Origin: Thermoplasmata archaeon
GTDB taxonomy: Archaea; Thermoplasmatota; Thermoplasmata; Lutacidiplasmatales; UBA184
Length of the DNA stretch: 64,000 bases
Assembly: GCA_022750195.1 (NCBI GenBank)
Contig: JAKIWE010000001.1
Coordinates: 1,052,672-1,116,671 of the forward strand
Direction of reading: 5' to 3'
Shown here: positions 26,142-33,554 of the stretch, in pieces
Layout: each line of letters starts with the position of its first letter
Position numbering within the stretch: the stretch's first letter is position 1
Notes under the pieces: model-generated
Databases searched by the model: none
What the model was told of the DNA's origin: nothing
The model's input: the letters and a program-made list of their open reading frames with translations, nothing else
Translations under genes and position numbers: made by a program

Positions 26142-26249
26142 GGGCCGGTAGATCAGCGGAAGATCGCTACCTTGGCAAGGTAGAGGCCGCGAGTTCAAAG
26201 GGGGAGCGGGTCCGGCCGTCCCGCTCGCCGGAAGCTCTCGCCCGGTCCA
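26142..26249 (+). tRNA. tRNA-Ala (anticodon GGC) with T-loop intron
   Basis: Acceptor GGGCCGG (26142-26148) pairs with CCGGTCC (26242-26248) including the G3:U70 pair that identifies alanine tRNAs; discriminator A at 26249. D-stem GATC/GATC, anticodon stem CTACC/GGTAG with loop TTGGCAA (anticodon GGC at 26174-26176), five-base variable loop, T-stem GCGAG (26189-26193)/CTCGC (26237-26241). The T-loop TTCAAA is interrupted by 36 bases before T60. The mature tRNA is 72 bases; CCA is not encoded. A TATA box precedes it. Confidence 0.92.
26200..26235 (+). other. 36-base intron in T-loop of tRNA-Ala (position 59/60)
   Basis: The precursor folds as a bulge-helix-bulge. After the T-stem, exon TTCA (26194-26197) pairs with intron GGAA (26230-26233) with an A.G mismatch at one end; three-base bulges are AA^G (26198-26200) and GC^T (26234-26236), cut marks shown. 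The intron body is a ten-position stem (26201-26210 with 26220-26229, one G.G mismatch) and a nine-base loop. Removing it leaves a normal seven-base T-loop, TTCAAAT. Confidence 0.88.
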
Positions 26250-26311
26250 CTCCCCCTCGTTCGCAATGTCGATGGCTGTCGAACCCCCCGGACGACATGC
26301 AGACTCAACGC

Positions 26312-26318
26312 TTTATAG
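26312..26318 (+). promoter_or_regulatory. TATA box of HTH regulator gene
   Basis: TTTATAG is centred 26 bases before GTG 26341 and lies inside the longer open frame that starts at 26266, so it argues for the shorter start. Confidence 0.6.
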
Positions 26319-26340
26319 CGCGCAAATCTCGGAGCTCTCG

Positions 26341-27018
26341 GTGGAGGCCGACCTTAAGGAGAAGATCGCGGGGGAGGTCGTCCTCTCCTCCCATCCCGGT
26401 CGCACGCTCCGCAAGTGGCGCGAGGACTTCGGGATCTCCCAACGCGATCTCGCGAAGCACCTCACGACGGTCCCGAGCGTCGTCTCCGACTACGAGTCGG
26501 AGCGTCGGGTGAGCCCCGGCGCCGCGTTCATCCGGCGGTACGTCGACGCGCTCGTCGAGGTCGACGCCGAGCACGGGGGCCGGATCGGTCAGCGCCTCGG
26601 CGTGAAGACCCACTCCGACGGGATCTTGGGCCTGCGGGAGTTCTCGATCGCGATCCCGCTCAAGACGCTCGCCGACGCGCTCGAAGCGCGGGCGGTGAGC
26701 CGCGTCGACCTGCACCGGGACATCCACGGCTACACGATCCTCGACGCCCCCCGCGCCATCCTCTCGATCGACGCGTCCCGCTTCGTCGAGGTCTACGGCT
26801 GGTCGACGCAGCGCGTGCTCATCTTCACGAACGTCAAGTACGGCCGCTCCCCGATGGTCGCGATCCGCGCGCATCCGCTCAAGCCGGCGGCCGTGGTCTT
26901 CGCCAACCCCGGTCGCATCGACCCGCTCGCGATCCGCCTGAGCGAGGTCGAGAATCTCCCGCTCCTCACCACGTCGCTGAGGGCCCCGGCGGTCCTCGAA
27001 CGTTTGGAGGAGATGTAG
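26341..27018 (+). CDS. XRE-type HTH transcriptional regulator upstream of HMG-CoA synthase
   Basis: A 225-residue DNA-binding protein. Residues about 20-75 form an XRE-like HTH (RKWREDFGISQRDLAKHL, PSVVSDYESERR); the rest is a conserved archaeal domain of unknown fold (GWSTQRVLIFTNVKYGRSP) that may sense a ligand. It sits 15 bases before HMG-CoA synthase, so it is a candidate regulator of the mevalonate-entry genes. GTG 26341 is preferred over ATG 26266 because the TATA box lies between them. Confidence 0.85.
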   Translation: MEADLKEKIAGEVVLSSHPGRTLRKWREDFGISQRDLAKHLTTVPSVVSDYESERRVSPGAAFIRRYVDALVEVDAEHGGRIGQRLGVKTHSDGILGLREFSIAIPLKTLADALEARAVSRVDLHRDIHGYTILDAPRAILSIDASRFVEVYGWSTQRVLIFTNVKYGRSPMVAIRAHPLKPAAVVFANPGRIDPLAIRLSEVENLPLLTTSLRAPAVLERLEEM

Positions 27019-27033
27019 GAGGGAGACGACCGG

Positions 27034-28086
27034 ATGGAGGCGGGGATCGTCAGCTACGGGGCGTACGTCCCACGGTACCGGATCACGCCGGAGGAGATCG
27101 GACGGGTCTGGGGGGTCGACGGCCAGGCCATGGGCCAGGGTCTGAACGTCCAGCGCAAGAGCGTCCCGGCCCCGGACGAGGACACGATCACCATCAGCAC
27201 GGAGGCGCTCCGTATCGCGCTCGTGCGCGGGAACATCCCGCCGCAGGAGATCGGCGCGCTGTACGTCGGCAGCGAGTCGCATCCGTACGCGGTCAAACCG
27301 ACGGCGACCGTCGTCGCGCAAGCGATCGGCGCGACGCCGAACCTGACCGCCGCCGATTTCGAGTTCGCGTGCAAGGCTGGGACCGCCGCGATCCAGAGCT
27401 GCCTCGGCCTGGTCGCCTCCGGGATGATCAAGTACGGCGTCGCGATCGGCTCGGACACCTCGCAGGGGGCGCCCGGCGACGCGCTGGAGTACTCGGCGAG
27501 CGCCGGCGGGGCCGCGTTCGTCATCGGACGCGACAAAGTGATCGCCCGGATCCAGCACACGCTCTCCTACACGACCGACACGCCGGACTTCTGGCGGCGC
27601 GAGGGGCAGAGGTACCCGAGCCACGGGGGTAGGTTCACGGGGGAACCCGCCTACTTCCGGCACGTCACCGAGTGCGCGCACGCGATGTTCGAGCGGGCCG
27701 GCACCGAGCCCAAAGACTACGCCCACGTCGTCTTCCACCAGCCGAACGGCAAGTTTCCGCAAAGGGTCGGCCGCCAGCTCGGCTTCACGGACGCGCAGAT
27801 GCGCTACGGGCTCGTGACGCCGTACATCGGCAACACCTACTCCGGCGCCGCGCTCATCGGTCTCGCGAACGTGCTCGACGTCGCCGAGCCCGGCCAGCGG
27901 ATCCTCGTGGTCGGCTACGGGAGCGGGGCCGGTTCCGACGCCTTCGACCTCGAGACGACCGAGGAGCTCGCGCAGTTCGACCACTCCTACGGGCTCCCCG
28001 TGCAGGAGTTCCTCGACCACGGCGTCGAGCTGCCGTACGCGGTCTACGCGAAGTTCCGGGGCAAGATCAACATGGCAGAGGAGTGA
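27034..28086 (+). CDS. Hydroxymethylglutaryl-CoA synthase
   Basis: A 350-residue archaeal HMG-CoA synthase, adding acetyl-CoA to acetoacetyl-CoA for isoprenoid lipid synthesis. The nucleophilic cysteine is in [11 protein letters not shown], the general-acid glutamate region in the N-terminal third, and the histidine in [20 protein letters not shown] and [11 protein letters not shown] complete the fold. Preceded by GGAGG. In archaea it works in a complex with a thiolase and a DUF35 scaffold; both follow directly here, but the thiolase is degenerate. Confidence 0.95.
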   Translation: MEAGIVSYGAYVPRYRITPEEIGRVWGVDGQAMGQGLNVQRKSVPAPDEDTITISTEALRIALVRGNIPPQEIGALYVGSESHPYAVKPTATVVAQAIGATPNLTAADFEFACKAGTAAIQSCLGLVASGMIKYGVAIGSDTSQGAPGDALEYSASAGGAAFVIGRDKVIARIQHTLSYTTDTPDFWRREGQRYPSHGGRFTGEPAYFRHVTECAHAMFERAGTEPKDYAHVVFHQPNGKFPQRVGRQLGFTDAQMRYGLVTPYIGNTYSGAALIGLANVLDVAEPGQRILVVGYGSGAGSDAFDLETTEELAQFDHSYGLPVQEFLDHGVELPYAVYAKFRGKINMAEE

Positions 28087-28089
28087 GCC

Positions 28090-29262
28090 GTGCGCGAGGT
28101 CGCGATCCTCGGCGTCGGCATGACGAAATTCGGCGAACTGTGGGACCGGTCGTTCCGGGAGATCGGCATCGAGGCCGGGCTCCAAGCGCTCGTCGACGCG
28201 AAGCTCTCCAGCGCGGACCTGGGCGCCCTCTATCTAGGGAACATGGCGAGCGGGAGCCTGATCAGCCAGGAGCATATCGCGCCGCTGATCCTCGACTACG
28301 CCGGACTCGGCGGTCAGCACCTCGCCGCGGTCCGGGTGGAGGCCGGCGGGGCCTCCGGGGCGGTCGCCCTCCATCAAGGGTACCTCGCCGTCGCGAGCGG
28401 CGCCCACGATTTCGTCGTCGTCGGCGGTGCCGAGAAGCTCACCGACGTTCCCGAGACCGAGGCGAACCGGGTCACCGGCGGGACCGCGGACCACGAGTGG
28501 GAGGCGGTCTTCGGCGCGACGCTCCCCGGTCTCTGGGCGATGATCGCCCGCCGGCACATGCACGACTTCGGCACGACCCGCGAGCAGCTCGCCAGCGTGC
28601 CGGTCCACGACCATGCGATGGGGGCGAGGAACCCGAACGCCCACTACCGTAACCTGCTCACGATCGAGGGCGTCATGAAGGCGACCCCGGTCGCCGAGCC
28701 CCTCGGGATGCTCGACTGCGCCCCGTTCTCGGACGGCGCGGCGGCCGTCGTGCTAGGGCCGCTCGACCGGGCGAGGAAGTTCACCGACACGCCGGTCCGC
28801 ATCGCGGCGAGCCAGCTCGCGTGCGACGTGATGGCCGTCCACCATCGCCGCGAGATGACGACGCTCGACGCCACGGTGGTCGCCGCGAAGCGCGCGTTCG
28901 CCCAGGCCCACCGCACGCCCACCGACGTGCACGTCGCCGAGATCCACGACGCCTACTCGATCAGCGGCCTGGTCTCCCTGGAAGACCTGGGGTTCGTCGC
29001 CAAAGGCGACTCGGGCCCGACCTTCGCGGAGGGACGCCTCGCCCCCGGCGCGGGCAAGCTCGCGGTGAACACCTCCGGCGGTCTCAAGGCCCAAGGGCGC
29101 CCGTTCGGGGCGGTCGGGGTCGCGCAGGTCGTCGAGATCGTCCGCCAGCTCCGCGGCGAGGCGAAGGAGCGTCAACAGCCCGGAGCGACCGTGGGCCTCG
29201 CCCACGACGTCGGCGGGACCGGGGCGACGAGCGTCGTGCACCTGTTGGAGCGGGTGAACTAG
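28090..29262 (+). CDS. Thiolase homologue lacking catalytic cysteine
   Basis: A 390-residue member of the archaeal/SCP-x thiolase family, in the position where the acetoacetyl-CoA thiolase of the HMG-CoA synthase complex is normally encoded. The fold is intact, but the nucleophile of VEAACASG is glycine here (VEAGGASG, G87, codon GGG at 28348-28350), HDCF is HDAY (A288) and GHP is GRP (R337). The other thiolase at the left of the window keeps all three. It is thus unlikely to catalyse Claisen condensation by the known route; a structural or acyl-handling role is possible. GTG start, three bases after HMG-CoA synthase. Confidence 0.85.
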   Translation: MREVAILGVGMTKFGELWDRSFREIGIEAGLQALVDAKLSSADLGALYLGNMASGSLISQEHIAPLILDYAGLGGQHLAAVRVEAGGASGAVALHQGYLAVASGAHDFVVVGGAEKLTDVPETEANRVTGGTADHEWEAVFGATLPGLWAMIARRHMHDFGTTREQLASVPVHDHAMGARNPNAHYRNLLTIEGVMKATPVAEPLGMLDCAPFSDGAAAVVLGPLDRARKFTDTPVRIAASQLACDVMAVHHRREMTTLDATVVAAKRAFAQAHRTPTDVHVAEIHDAYSISGLVSLEDLGFVAKGDSGPTFAEGRLAPGAGKLAVNTSGGLKAQGRPFGAVGVAQVVEIVRQLRGEAKERQQPGATVGLAHDVGGTGATSVVHLLERVN

Positions 29263-29271
29263 GAGTCGGAG

Positions 29272-29751
29272 ATGTCGATCGCACGGTTCTGGAGAGAATC
29301 TCCCCGACGGTACAACCTCGGCGGCAGCCAGTGCGCGGTCTGCTCGACCGTGTACTTTCCGCCGCGCTCGGTCTGCCCCTCGTGCGCCCACCACCGCCAC
29401 TCGATCGGCAAGATGGAGCCGTTCCAGCTGTCGGGGGACGGGGAGGTCGTGACCTTCTCGGTGATCCACGACGCGGCGGAGGGGTTCGAGATGCAGGTCC
29501 CCTACGTCCTGGCCATCGTCCGGACGACGGAGGGACCGATGCTCACCGGCCAGGTCGTCGATGTGGCCCCGGGCGAGGTGGACATCGGCCTGAAGGTCCG
29601 GGCAACGTTCCGCAAGCTCCGCGAGGAAGGCCGGGCCGGCGTCATCCACTACGGCTACAAGTTCGCCCCGATGGACGAATGGCACGTCGGACCGCGACGG
29701 TCGAAGGACCCCGAGCCGGCCCCCGTCCCCCGGGAACCGGCGCGCGCGTGA
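29272..29751 (+). CDS. DUF35 scaffold protein (zinc ribbon + OB-fold)
   Basis: A 159-residue protein beginning ARFWRESPRRYNL, then a complete zinc ribbon (CAVC at 21-24, PPRSVCPSC with cysteines at 37 and 40), then an OB-fold (about 45-125). This family bridges thiolase and HMG-CoA synthase in archaea and channels acetoacetyl-CoA. Ten bases follow the thiolase homologue. The C-terminal 25 residues are charged and Pro-rich. The next gene's GTG overlaps its stop. Confidence 0.9.
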   Translation: MSIARFWRESPRRYNLGGSQCAVCSTVYFPPRSVCPSCAHHRHSIGKMEPFQLSGDGEVVTFSVIHDAAEGFEMQVPYVLAIVRTTEGPMLTGQVVDVAPGEVDIGLKVRATFRKLREEGRAGVIHYGYKFAPMDEWHVGPRRSKDPEPAPVPREPARA

Positions 29752-30503
29752 ACGGCGACAGCCTCTCCCGCGACGGGCCGCTCCGTCGTCCGCCGGCCCC
29801 GGACGAGTCGTTCGCGGAGGCCTACGCGCAAGGGTTCGGCGACGGGCTGCGCGACGGTCTCAAGGAGCTGCTCCAGCACGCCTCGCGCGGCCATACGGCC
29901 TCCGAGCTCCGGCTGTTCATCGAGAGCCGGCTGGCTCGGGTTGCCGAGGAGGTCGAGTTCAAACGCCGAAGCGCCCTCGCCCCGCCGCCGAAGACCTCGT
30001 GGGGTACCCTGGGCCGTACCCCGGCCCCCCCGGTCCCGACCCCGCCCTCGTCGGTCGTCTTCGGAAGCTCCTACCTGATCCTGGAGGAGCGGCCGGCCCG
30101 CGCGCTCGAGATGCTCCGGCGGAGCGCGGGGAAGTACCCCCGGCTGCTCGTGATCTCGCTCCACCCGCCGGACCTCGAGGCCGCGGCTCCCGGCCGCGTC
30201 GAACTGATCCGACTCGGGCCGAACGGACCGGGCGGGCGGACGGACGACCACGGACCGACGCCGGGGGAGATCGGCGGTCGCGTGCGCGAGGCGACGGAGC
30301 GGGAAGGAGGGGCGATCGTGTACATCGACGGCCTCGAGTTCCTGATCACCGAGTTCGGCGTCGAGACGACGCTCCGGTTCGTCAACTGGCTCACCACGCA
30401 GGCGAGCCACACCGCCTCGGTGCTCGTCGCGAGCGCCGACCCGCAGACGCTGACCTCCGGCGACCTCCACCGGTTGCAACGGGCGTTCACCTCGGTGGCC
30501 TGA
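29748..30503 (+). CDS. DUF835-domain protein
   Basis: A 251-residue cytoplasmic protein. The N-terminal third is helical (FAEAYAQGFGDGLRDGLKELL), followed by a Pro-rich linker and a DUF835 domain (about 105-250) with SSYLILEERPARALEML and the Walker-B-like AIVYIDGLEFLITEFG. DUF835 domains are abundant in Thermoplasmata-related and methanogenic archaea, often in signalling proteins; biochemical role unknown. GTG overlaps the DUF35 stop, so it is co-transcribed with the mevalonate-entry genes. Confidence 0.8.
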   Translation: MNGDSLSRDGPLRRPPAPDESFAEAYAQGFGDGLRDGLKELLQHASRGHTASELRLFIESRLARVAEEVEFKRRSALAPPPKTSWGTLGRTPAPPVPTPPSSVVFGSSYLILEERPARALEMLRRSAGKYPRLLVISLHPPDLEAAAPGRVELIRLGPNGPGGRTDDHGPTPGEIGGRVREATEREGGAIVYIDGLEFLITEFGVETTLRFVNWLTTQASHTASVLVASADPQTLTSGDLHRLQRAFTSVA

Positions 30504-30519
30504 CGGACGAGGTCGGCGT

Positions 30520-31725
30520 ATGAGGATCGCGTTCTTCACCGAAAGCTACCTTCCGACGCGCGACGGGGTCACGGCGGTCGTGAGCGGCCTCGCCCGCACC
30601 CTCCAGCGGCTCGGCCACTCGGTCACCGTCTTCGCACCGCATCCGGTGGCCGGAGCCTCGCCCGAGACCGTCACGATCGAAGGCGTACCGGTCGTCCGGG
30701 TCCGGTCGATCCCCGTACCGGTGTACCGAGAGTACCGGTGGGGACTGTTCCCGATCGCCCAGCTGAGGGGCCACCAGCTCGCCGACGTGGACGTAATCCA
30801 CCTCCACACCCCCGGGATCGTCGGCAGCACCGGATTCCTCGCCTCGCGCTACTGGCATAAGCCGGTCGTCGGCACGTTCCACACGAACGTCTGGGAGATG
30901 CGACGGAGCTTCGGCGGCGGTCCGCTGGCGTGGCTGTTCTTCCAGTCCGCCTGGCGGTGGACCCTCGGCACCTACTGGCGGTGCGACGTGACGACGGCGC
31001 CGACGCTCGCCGCGCGGGACGCTCTGCTCGAGCATGCGAGCAAGCCGTTCCATCGGCCGATCGAGGTGGTGCCGAACGGCATCGACGTCGAGCAGTTCCG
31101 GCCCGGGGAGGCGGTGCCGGATTGGCGGGAACGGTGCGGCCTGAGGGACGGACCTCTCGCGACGTACCTCGGTCGGTTGACCGTCGACAAGGGGATCCAC
31201 CGCTTCCTCGACGTGGTGGCCGACGTGGGAACCCACCGCCCGTTGACCGCGATCATCGGCGGGAGCGGCCCGGAGGAGGCGGCGGTCCGCCAGCGCCTGC
31301 GCAACGAGCCGACGCTCGCGCGTTCCGTCCGGTACGTCGGGCCGGTGGCCGAGCAGGAGAAGGCGGCGTTGCTGGGGCAGAGCGACCTGTTCGTGCTCCC
31401 GTCGACCTCCGATACGTCGTCCATCGCCCTGCTGGAGGCGATGGCCTGCGGCACACCGTGCCTCGCGTCGTCGCTCGGCGGCCCGGCGGAGATCGTGCAG
31501 GAGGCCCGCTCCGGACTTCGGGCCGACCCCCGCGACCGAAGGGCGATGGCGGACGCGCTCATCGCGCTGCTCGACGACGTCCCGCGCCGGCGGGAGTTCG
31601 GGCAGAACGGGCTCGCGTTCGTGCGCGCTCACGCCTCCATCGACGCGACCGCCCGCCGGTTTATCTCTCTCTACGACCAGTTACTCTCGGGGGACGACCG
31701 TCGTGCCGCTGGCCACGCTCGCTGA
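30520..31725 (+). CDS. Glycosyltransferase family 4
   Basis: A 401-residue GT-B glycosyltransferase. The N-terminal domain opens with FFTESYLPTRDGVTAVV (glycan-acceptor side, GGV-type loop) and the C-terminal domain has TYLGRLTVDKG, GGSGPEE and SDTSSIALLEAMACGTP for nucleotide-sugar binding. Such enzymes build glycolipids or N-glycans on the cytoplasmic membrane face; the closest functional relatives are diacylglycerol or phosphatidyl-inositol glycosyltransferases, but the substrate is not certain. Last 23 bases overlap the next gene. Confidence 0.88.
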   Translation: MRIAFFTESYLPTRDGVTAVVSGLARTLQRLGHSVTVFAPHPVAGASPETVTIEGVPVVRVRSIPVPVYREYRWGLFPIAQLRGHQLADVDVIHLHTPGIVGSTGFLASRYWHKPVVGTFHTNVWEMRRSFGGGPLAWLFFQSAWRWTLGTYWRCDVTTAPTLAARDALLEHASKPFHRPIEVVPNGIDVEQFRPGEAVPDWRERCGLRDGPLATYLGRLTVDKGIHRFLDVVADVGTHRPLTAIIGGSGPEEAAVRQRLRNEPTLARSVRYVGPVAEQEKAALLGQSDLFVLPSTSDTSSIALLEAMACGTPCLASSLGGPAEIVQEARSGLRADPRDRRAMADALIALLDDVPRRREFGQNGLAFVRAHASIDATARRFISLYDQLLSGDDRRAAGHAR

Positions 31726-32782
31726 GCTCAACCAGATCGCTCGCCGCGAGCCCCGGGGCTCGCACGACAGCTACTCCGAGTCCGCGCTCGAGCGCGCCGT
31801 CGACGAGTACCTCGACGGTCGGCGGGCCCGAATCGCCCCGATCATGGTCGAGGTCGATGGCAAACCGTTCCCCACGATCCTGCACGCCCTCCTCGACGGG
31901 ACCACGACCTTCGAACGGGTACGCCTGACCGTCGACCACCCGCCCACGGCCGGGACGGTCTGGGAGTTCGTCCCCCCGTTGCAAGCTCTCGAGGTCGCGG
32001 CCGACGGCTCCGCGACCGTCCAACGTCCGGGGGCTGCGTCGCCAGAGCCCGACCGGTCCATCGCGCGGCTGATCCTGCGCGACCACTATCACCCCCGCTC
32101 GGCCCACGACGACAACGCCACCGGCCCGGTCGCGGCCGCGGTCCGCCCGGGGCTCATCACCTGGCCCGAGTTCGCCGAGTTCGTCCGGTCGACGGGCATC
32201 GTGCCGTTCTCGGCGGCGCAGCTCACCTACGGCGAAGAGGGGCGCGCGCGCTTCGAGCTCGACCTCGTCGACAGCCAGCTTCTCCCCGATATCCGTGCCG
32301 GCCGCCTTCCGCTCGCGCGCCGCGTCCGACGCTCCTCCCGGCTCGCCCACGGGGTCGACCAGTACGTCGCGCGCGAGGAGCCCGGCGTGCTCGCCTCCCA
32401 CGCGCTCGAGGTCCTGTTCGAGACGAACGGCCTACCGGCGATCGACCTCGCGCATGTGCTGGGCGGGGTGCGCGAGCTCGTCACCTCGACGCTCGAGGGG
32501 CTCCGCGCCCGCGGCCTGGTCGCGTTCGACCGGCGGACCGGGATCTACCGGTGCCGTCCCGACGCCTTCCTGACCGCCGACGAGCGGGCCCGGATGCTCG
32601 ACGAGCCTCTCGCACCCCTGCCGAACCCCGCGCTCCGCACGAGCGTCATGGAGCTGCTCGCGGCCGCCGACTCCCGCGCGACCTGCCCGCTCTGCGGCGA
32701 CCCGCTCCTGCCGTCGCACCGGGGGATCCTCTGCGAACGGTGCGCGCGCGAGGTCGATGCCACGCCGGACGCCAGCACCTGA
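31703..32782 (+). CDS. Protein of unknown function with winged-helix-like part and C-terminal zinc ribbon
   Basis: Not recognised. The 359-residue protein has an N-terminal region (about 1-130) with FPTILHALLDGTTTFERVRLT, a middle part with helical character including GVRELVTSTLEGLRARGLV and FDRRTGIYRCRP, typical of a winged helix, and a C-terminal zinc ribbon CPLCGDPLLPSHRGILCERC (exactly two CxxC pairs). It may be a DNA- or RNA-binding factor. Translation is coupled to the glycosyltransferase by 23 bases of overlap. GTG start. Confidence 0.65.
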   Translation: MPLATLAELNQIARREPRGSHDSYSESALERAVDEYLDGRRARIAPIMVEVDGKPFPTILHALLDGTTTFERVRLTVDHPPTAGTVWEFVPPLQALEVAADGSATVQRPGAASPEPDRSIARLILRDHYHPRSAHDDNATGPVAAAVRPGLITWPEFAEFVRSTGIVPFSAAQLTYGEEGRARFELDLVDSQLLPDIRAGRLPLARRVRRSSRLAHGVDQYVAREEPGVLASHALEVLFETNGLPAIDLAHVLGGVRELVTSTLEGLRARGLVAFDRRTGIYRCRPDAFLTADERARMLDEPLAPLPNPALRTSVMELLAAADSRATCPLCGDPLLPSHRGILCERCAREVDATPDAST

Positions 32783-32794
32783 CCGGTAGCCGAG

Positions 32795-32904
32795 TGGGCC
32801 TGTCGGGAGTCTCCGTCGCCCGCCCGCGTCGGGCGGGTCGACTTTTGAACCCGAGACACCTGGCTTAGAAGGCCAGTACTTTGTCCAGGCTAAGCTACAG
32901 GCCC
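32795..32904 (-). tRNA. tRNA-Arg (anticodon TCT) with T-loop intron
   Basis: Read on the minus strand: acceptor GGGCCTG (32904-32898) pairs perfectly with CAGGCCC (32802-32796), discriminator A at 32795. D-stem GCTT/AAGT, anticodon stem CTGGC/GCCAG with loop CTTCTAA (anticodon TCT), variable loop GTGTC, T-stem TCGGG/CCCGA. The T-loop TTCAAA is interrupted by 35 bases before T60. Mature length is 75 bases without CCA. A TATA box sits about 29 bases upstream, over the stop codon of the DUF99 gene. Confidence 0.92.
32809..32843 (-). other. 35-base intron in T-loop of tRNA-Arg (position 59/60)
   Basis: Same plan as the tRNA-Ala intron. Exon TTCA (32849-32846) pairs with intron GGAG (32814-32811) with an A.G mismatch and one G.U pair; bulges are AA^A (32845-32843) and AC^T (32810-32808). 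The intron body is GTCG plus, after one bulged A, CCCGCCCG paired with CGGGCGGG and CGAC, closed by a three-base loop. Removal gives the normal T-loop TTCAAAT. Confidence 0.88.
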
Positions 32905-32929
32905 GGCGGAACGGTAGCGGCCGGGCGCG

Positions 32930-32936
32930 CTTAAAC
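32930..32936 (-). promoter_or_regulatory. TATA box of tRNA-Arg
   Basis: Minus-strand GTTTAAG about 29 bases before the tRNA 5' end; it overlaps the TAA stop of the DUF99 gene. Confidence 0.6.
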
Positions 32937-33536
32937 GTTCGTGGCCGCCGGCCTCTTGCCGATGGCCCGCGCGACGAGATGCGCGAGGCGCAGCGGCTCC
33001 GGCCAGTACCCTTGGAGCGCGGCGCGACGTACCACCGTCGCCGCCTCGTTCGCGCTCAACCCGACCCCCGCGGCCCAGATCGGAACCCCCCCGGTGGTCA
33101 CCCGTCGGAGCGGGAAGGCCCGGATGAGCGCGTACCGCCGTCGCGCATCGCGCGGGAAGTAGGCGCGTAGGGCGGCCTGGATCGCGGAGAAGTCCGGGGC
33201 TCGTCGGGTCACTGAGATGACAGGGATCCCGAGCTCCCGGTGCAGCCTTGCTAGGTCCAGGACGTTGAACCCTCCCACCGCGATCCCGTCGACGAGCAGC
33301 GTCCGGATCCCGGGCAACTGCGGCAGCGCCTGGAGGAGGGTCAGGATACGTTCGGTCGCGTCGGTCCCGTCGATGCGCACGCGGTCGACGGCGATCGCCT
33401 CGACCGAGGACGGAAGGGAGACGACGACGGCGACGAGCGGGGCGTACTTCTGGCGCCGCGTGAACGGCCCGTCGTCGACCGCGGCCAGCCGAAGGTGCGG
33501 CTTGTGGAGCGCGGGGCGCAACGCTATCTGCCGCAC
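32931..33536 (-). CDS. DUF99 / UPF0215 family protein
   Basis: A 201-residue archaeal protein of the DUF99 (endonuclease V-like) family. Near the start LRLAAVDDGPFTRRQ is the family mark; VDRVRIDGTDAT, TLLVDGIAVGGFNVLDL and GIPVISVTRR follow. The structural similarity of DUF99 to endonuclease V is known, but its function is not. GTG at 33536 is chosen because the frame further upstream is antisense to the divergent membrane protein gene and low in similarity to anything. The two genes are divergent with 18 bases between starts. Confidence 0.85.
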   Translation of the reverse strand: MRQIALRPALHKPHLRLAAVDDGPFTRRQKYAPLVAVVVSLPSSVEAIAVDRVRIDGTDATERILTLLQALPQLPGIRTLLVDGIAVGGFNVLDLARLHRELGIPVISVTRRAPDFSAIQAALRAYFPRDARRRYALIRAFPLRRVTTGGVPIWAAGVGLSANEAATVVRRAALQGYWPEPLRLAHLVARAIGKRPAATNV

Positions 33537-33554
33537 CGACGCTCGCGACCGTCC

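Noticed and set aside
29950-29970. GAGTTCAAACG, resembling a tRNA T-arm
   Set aside because: Lies within the DUF835 coding sequence with no acceptor, D or anticodon arms around it.
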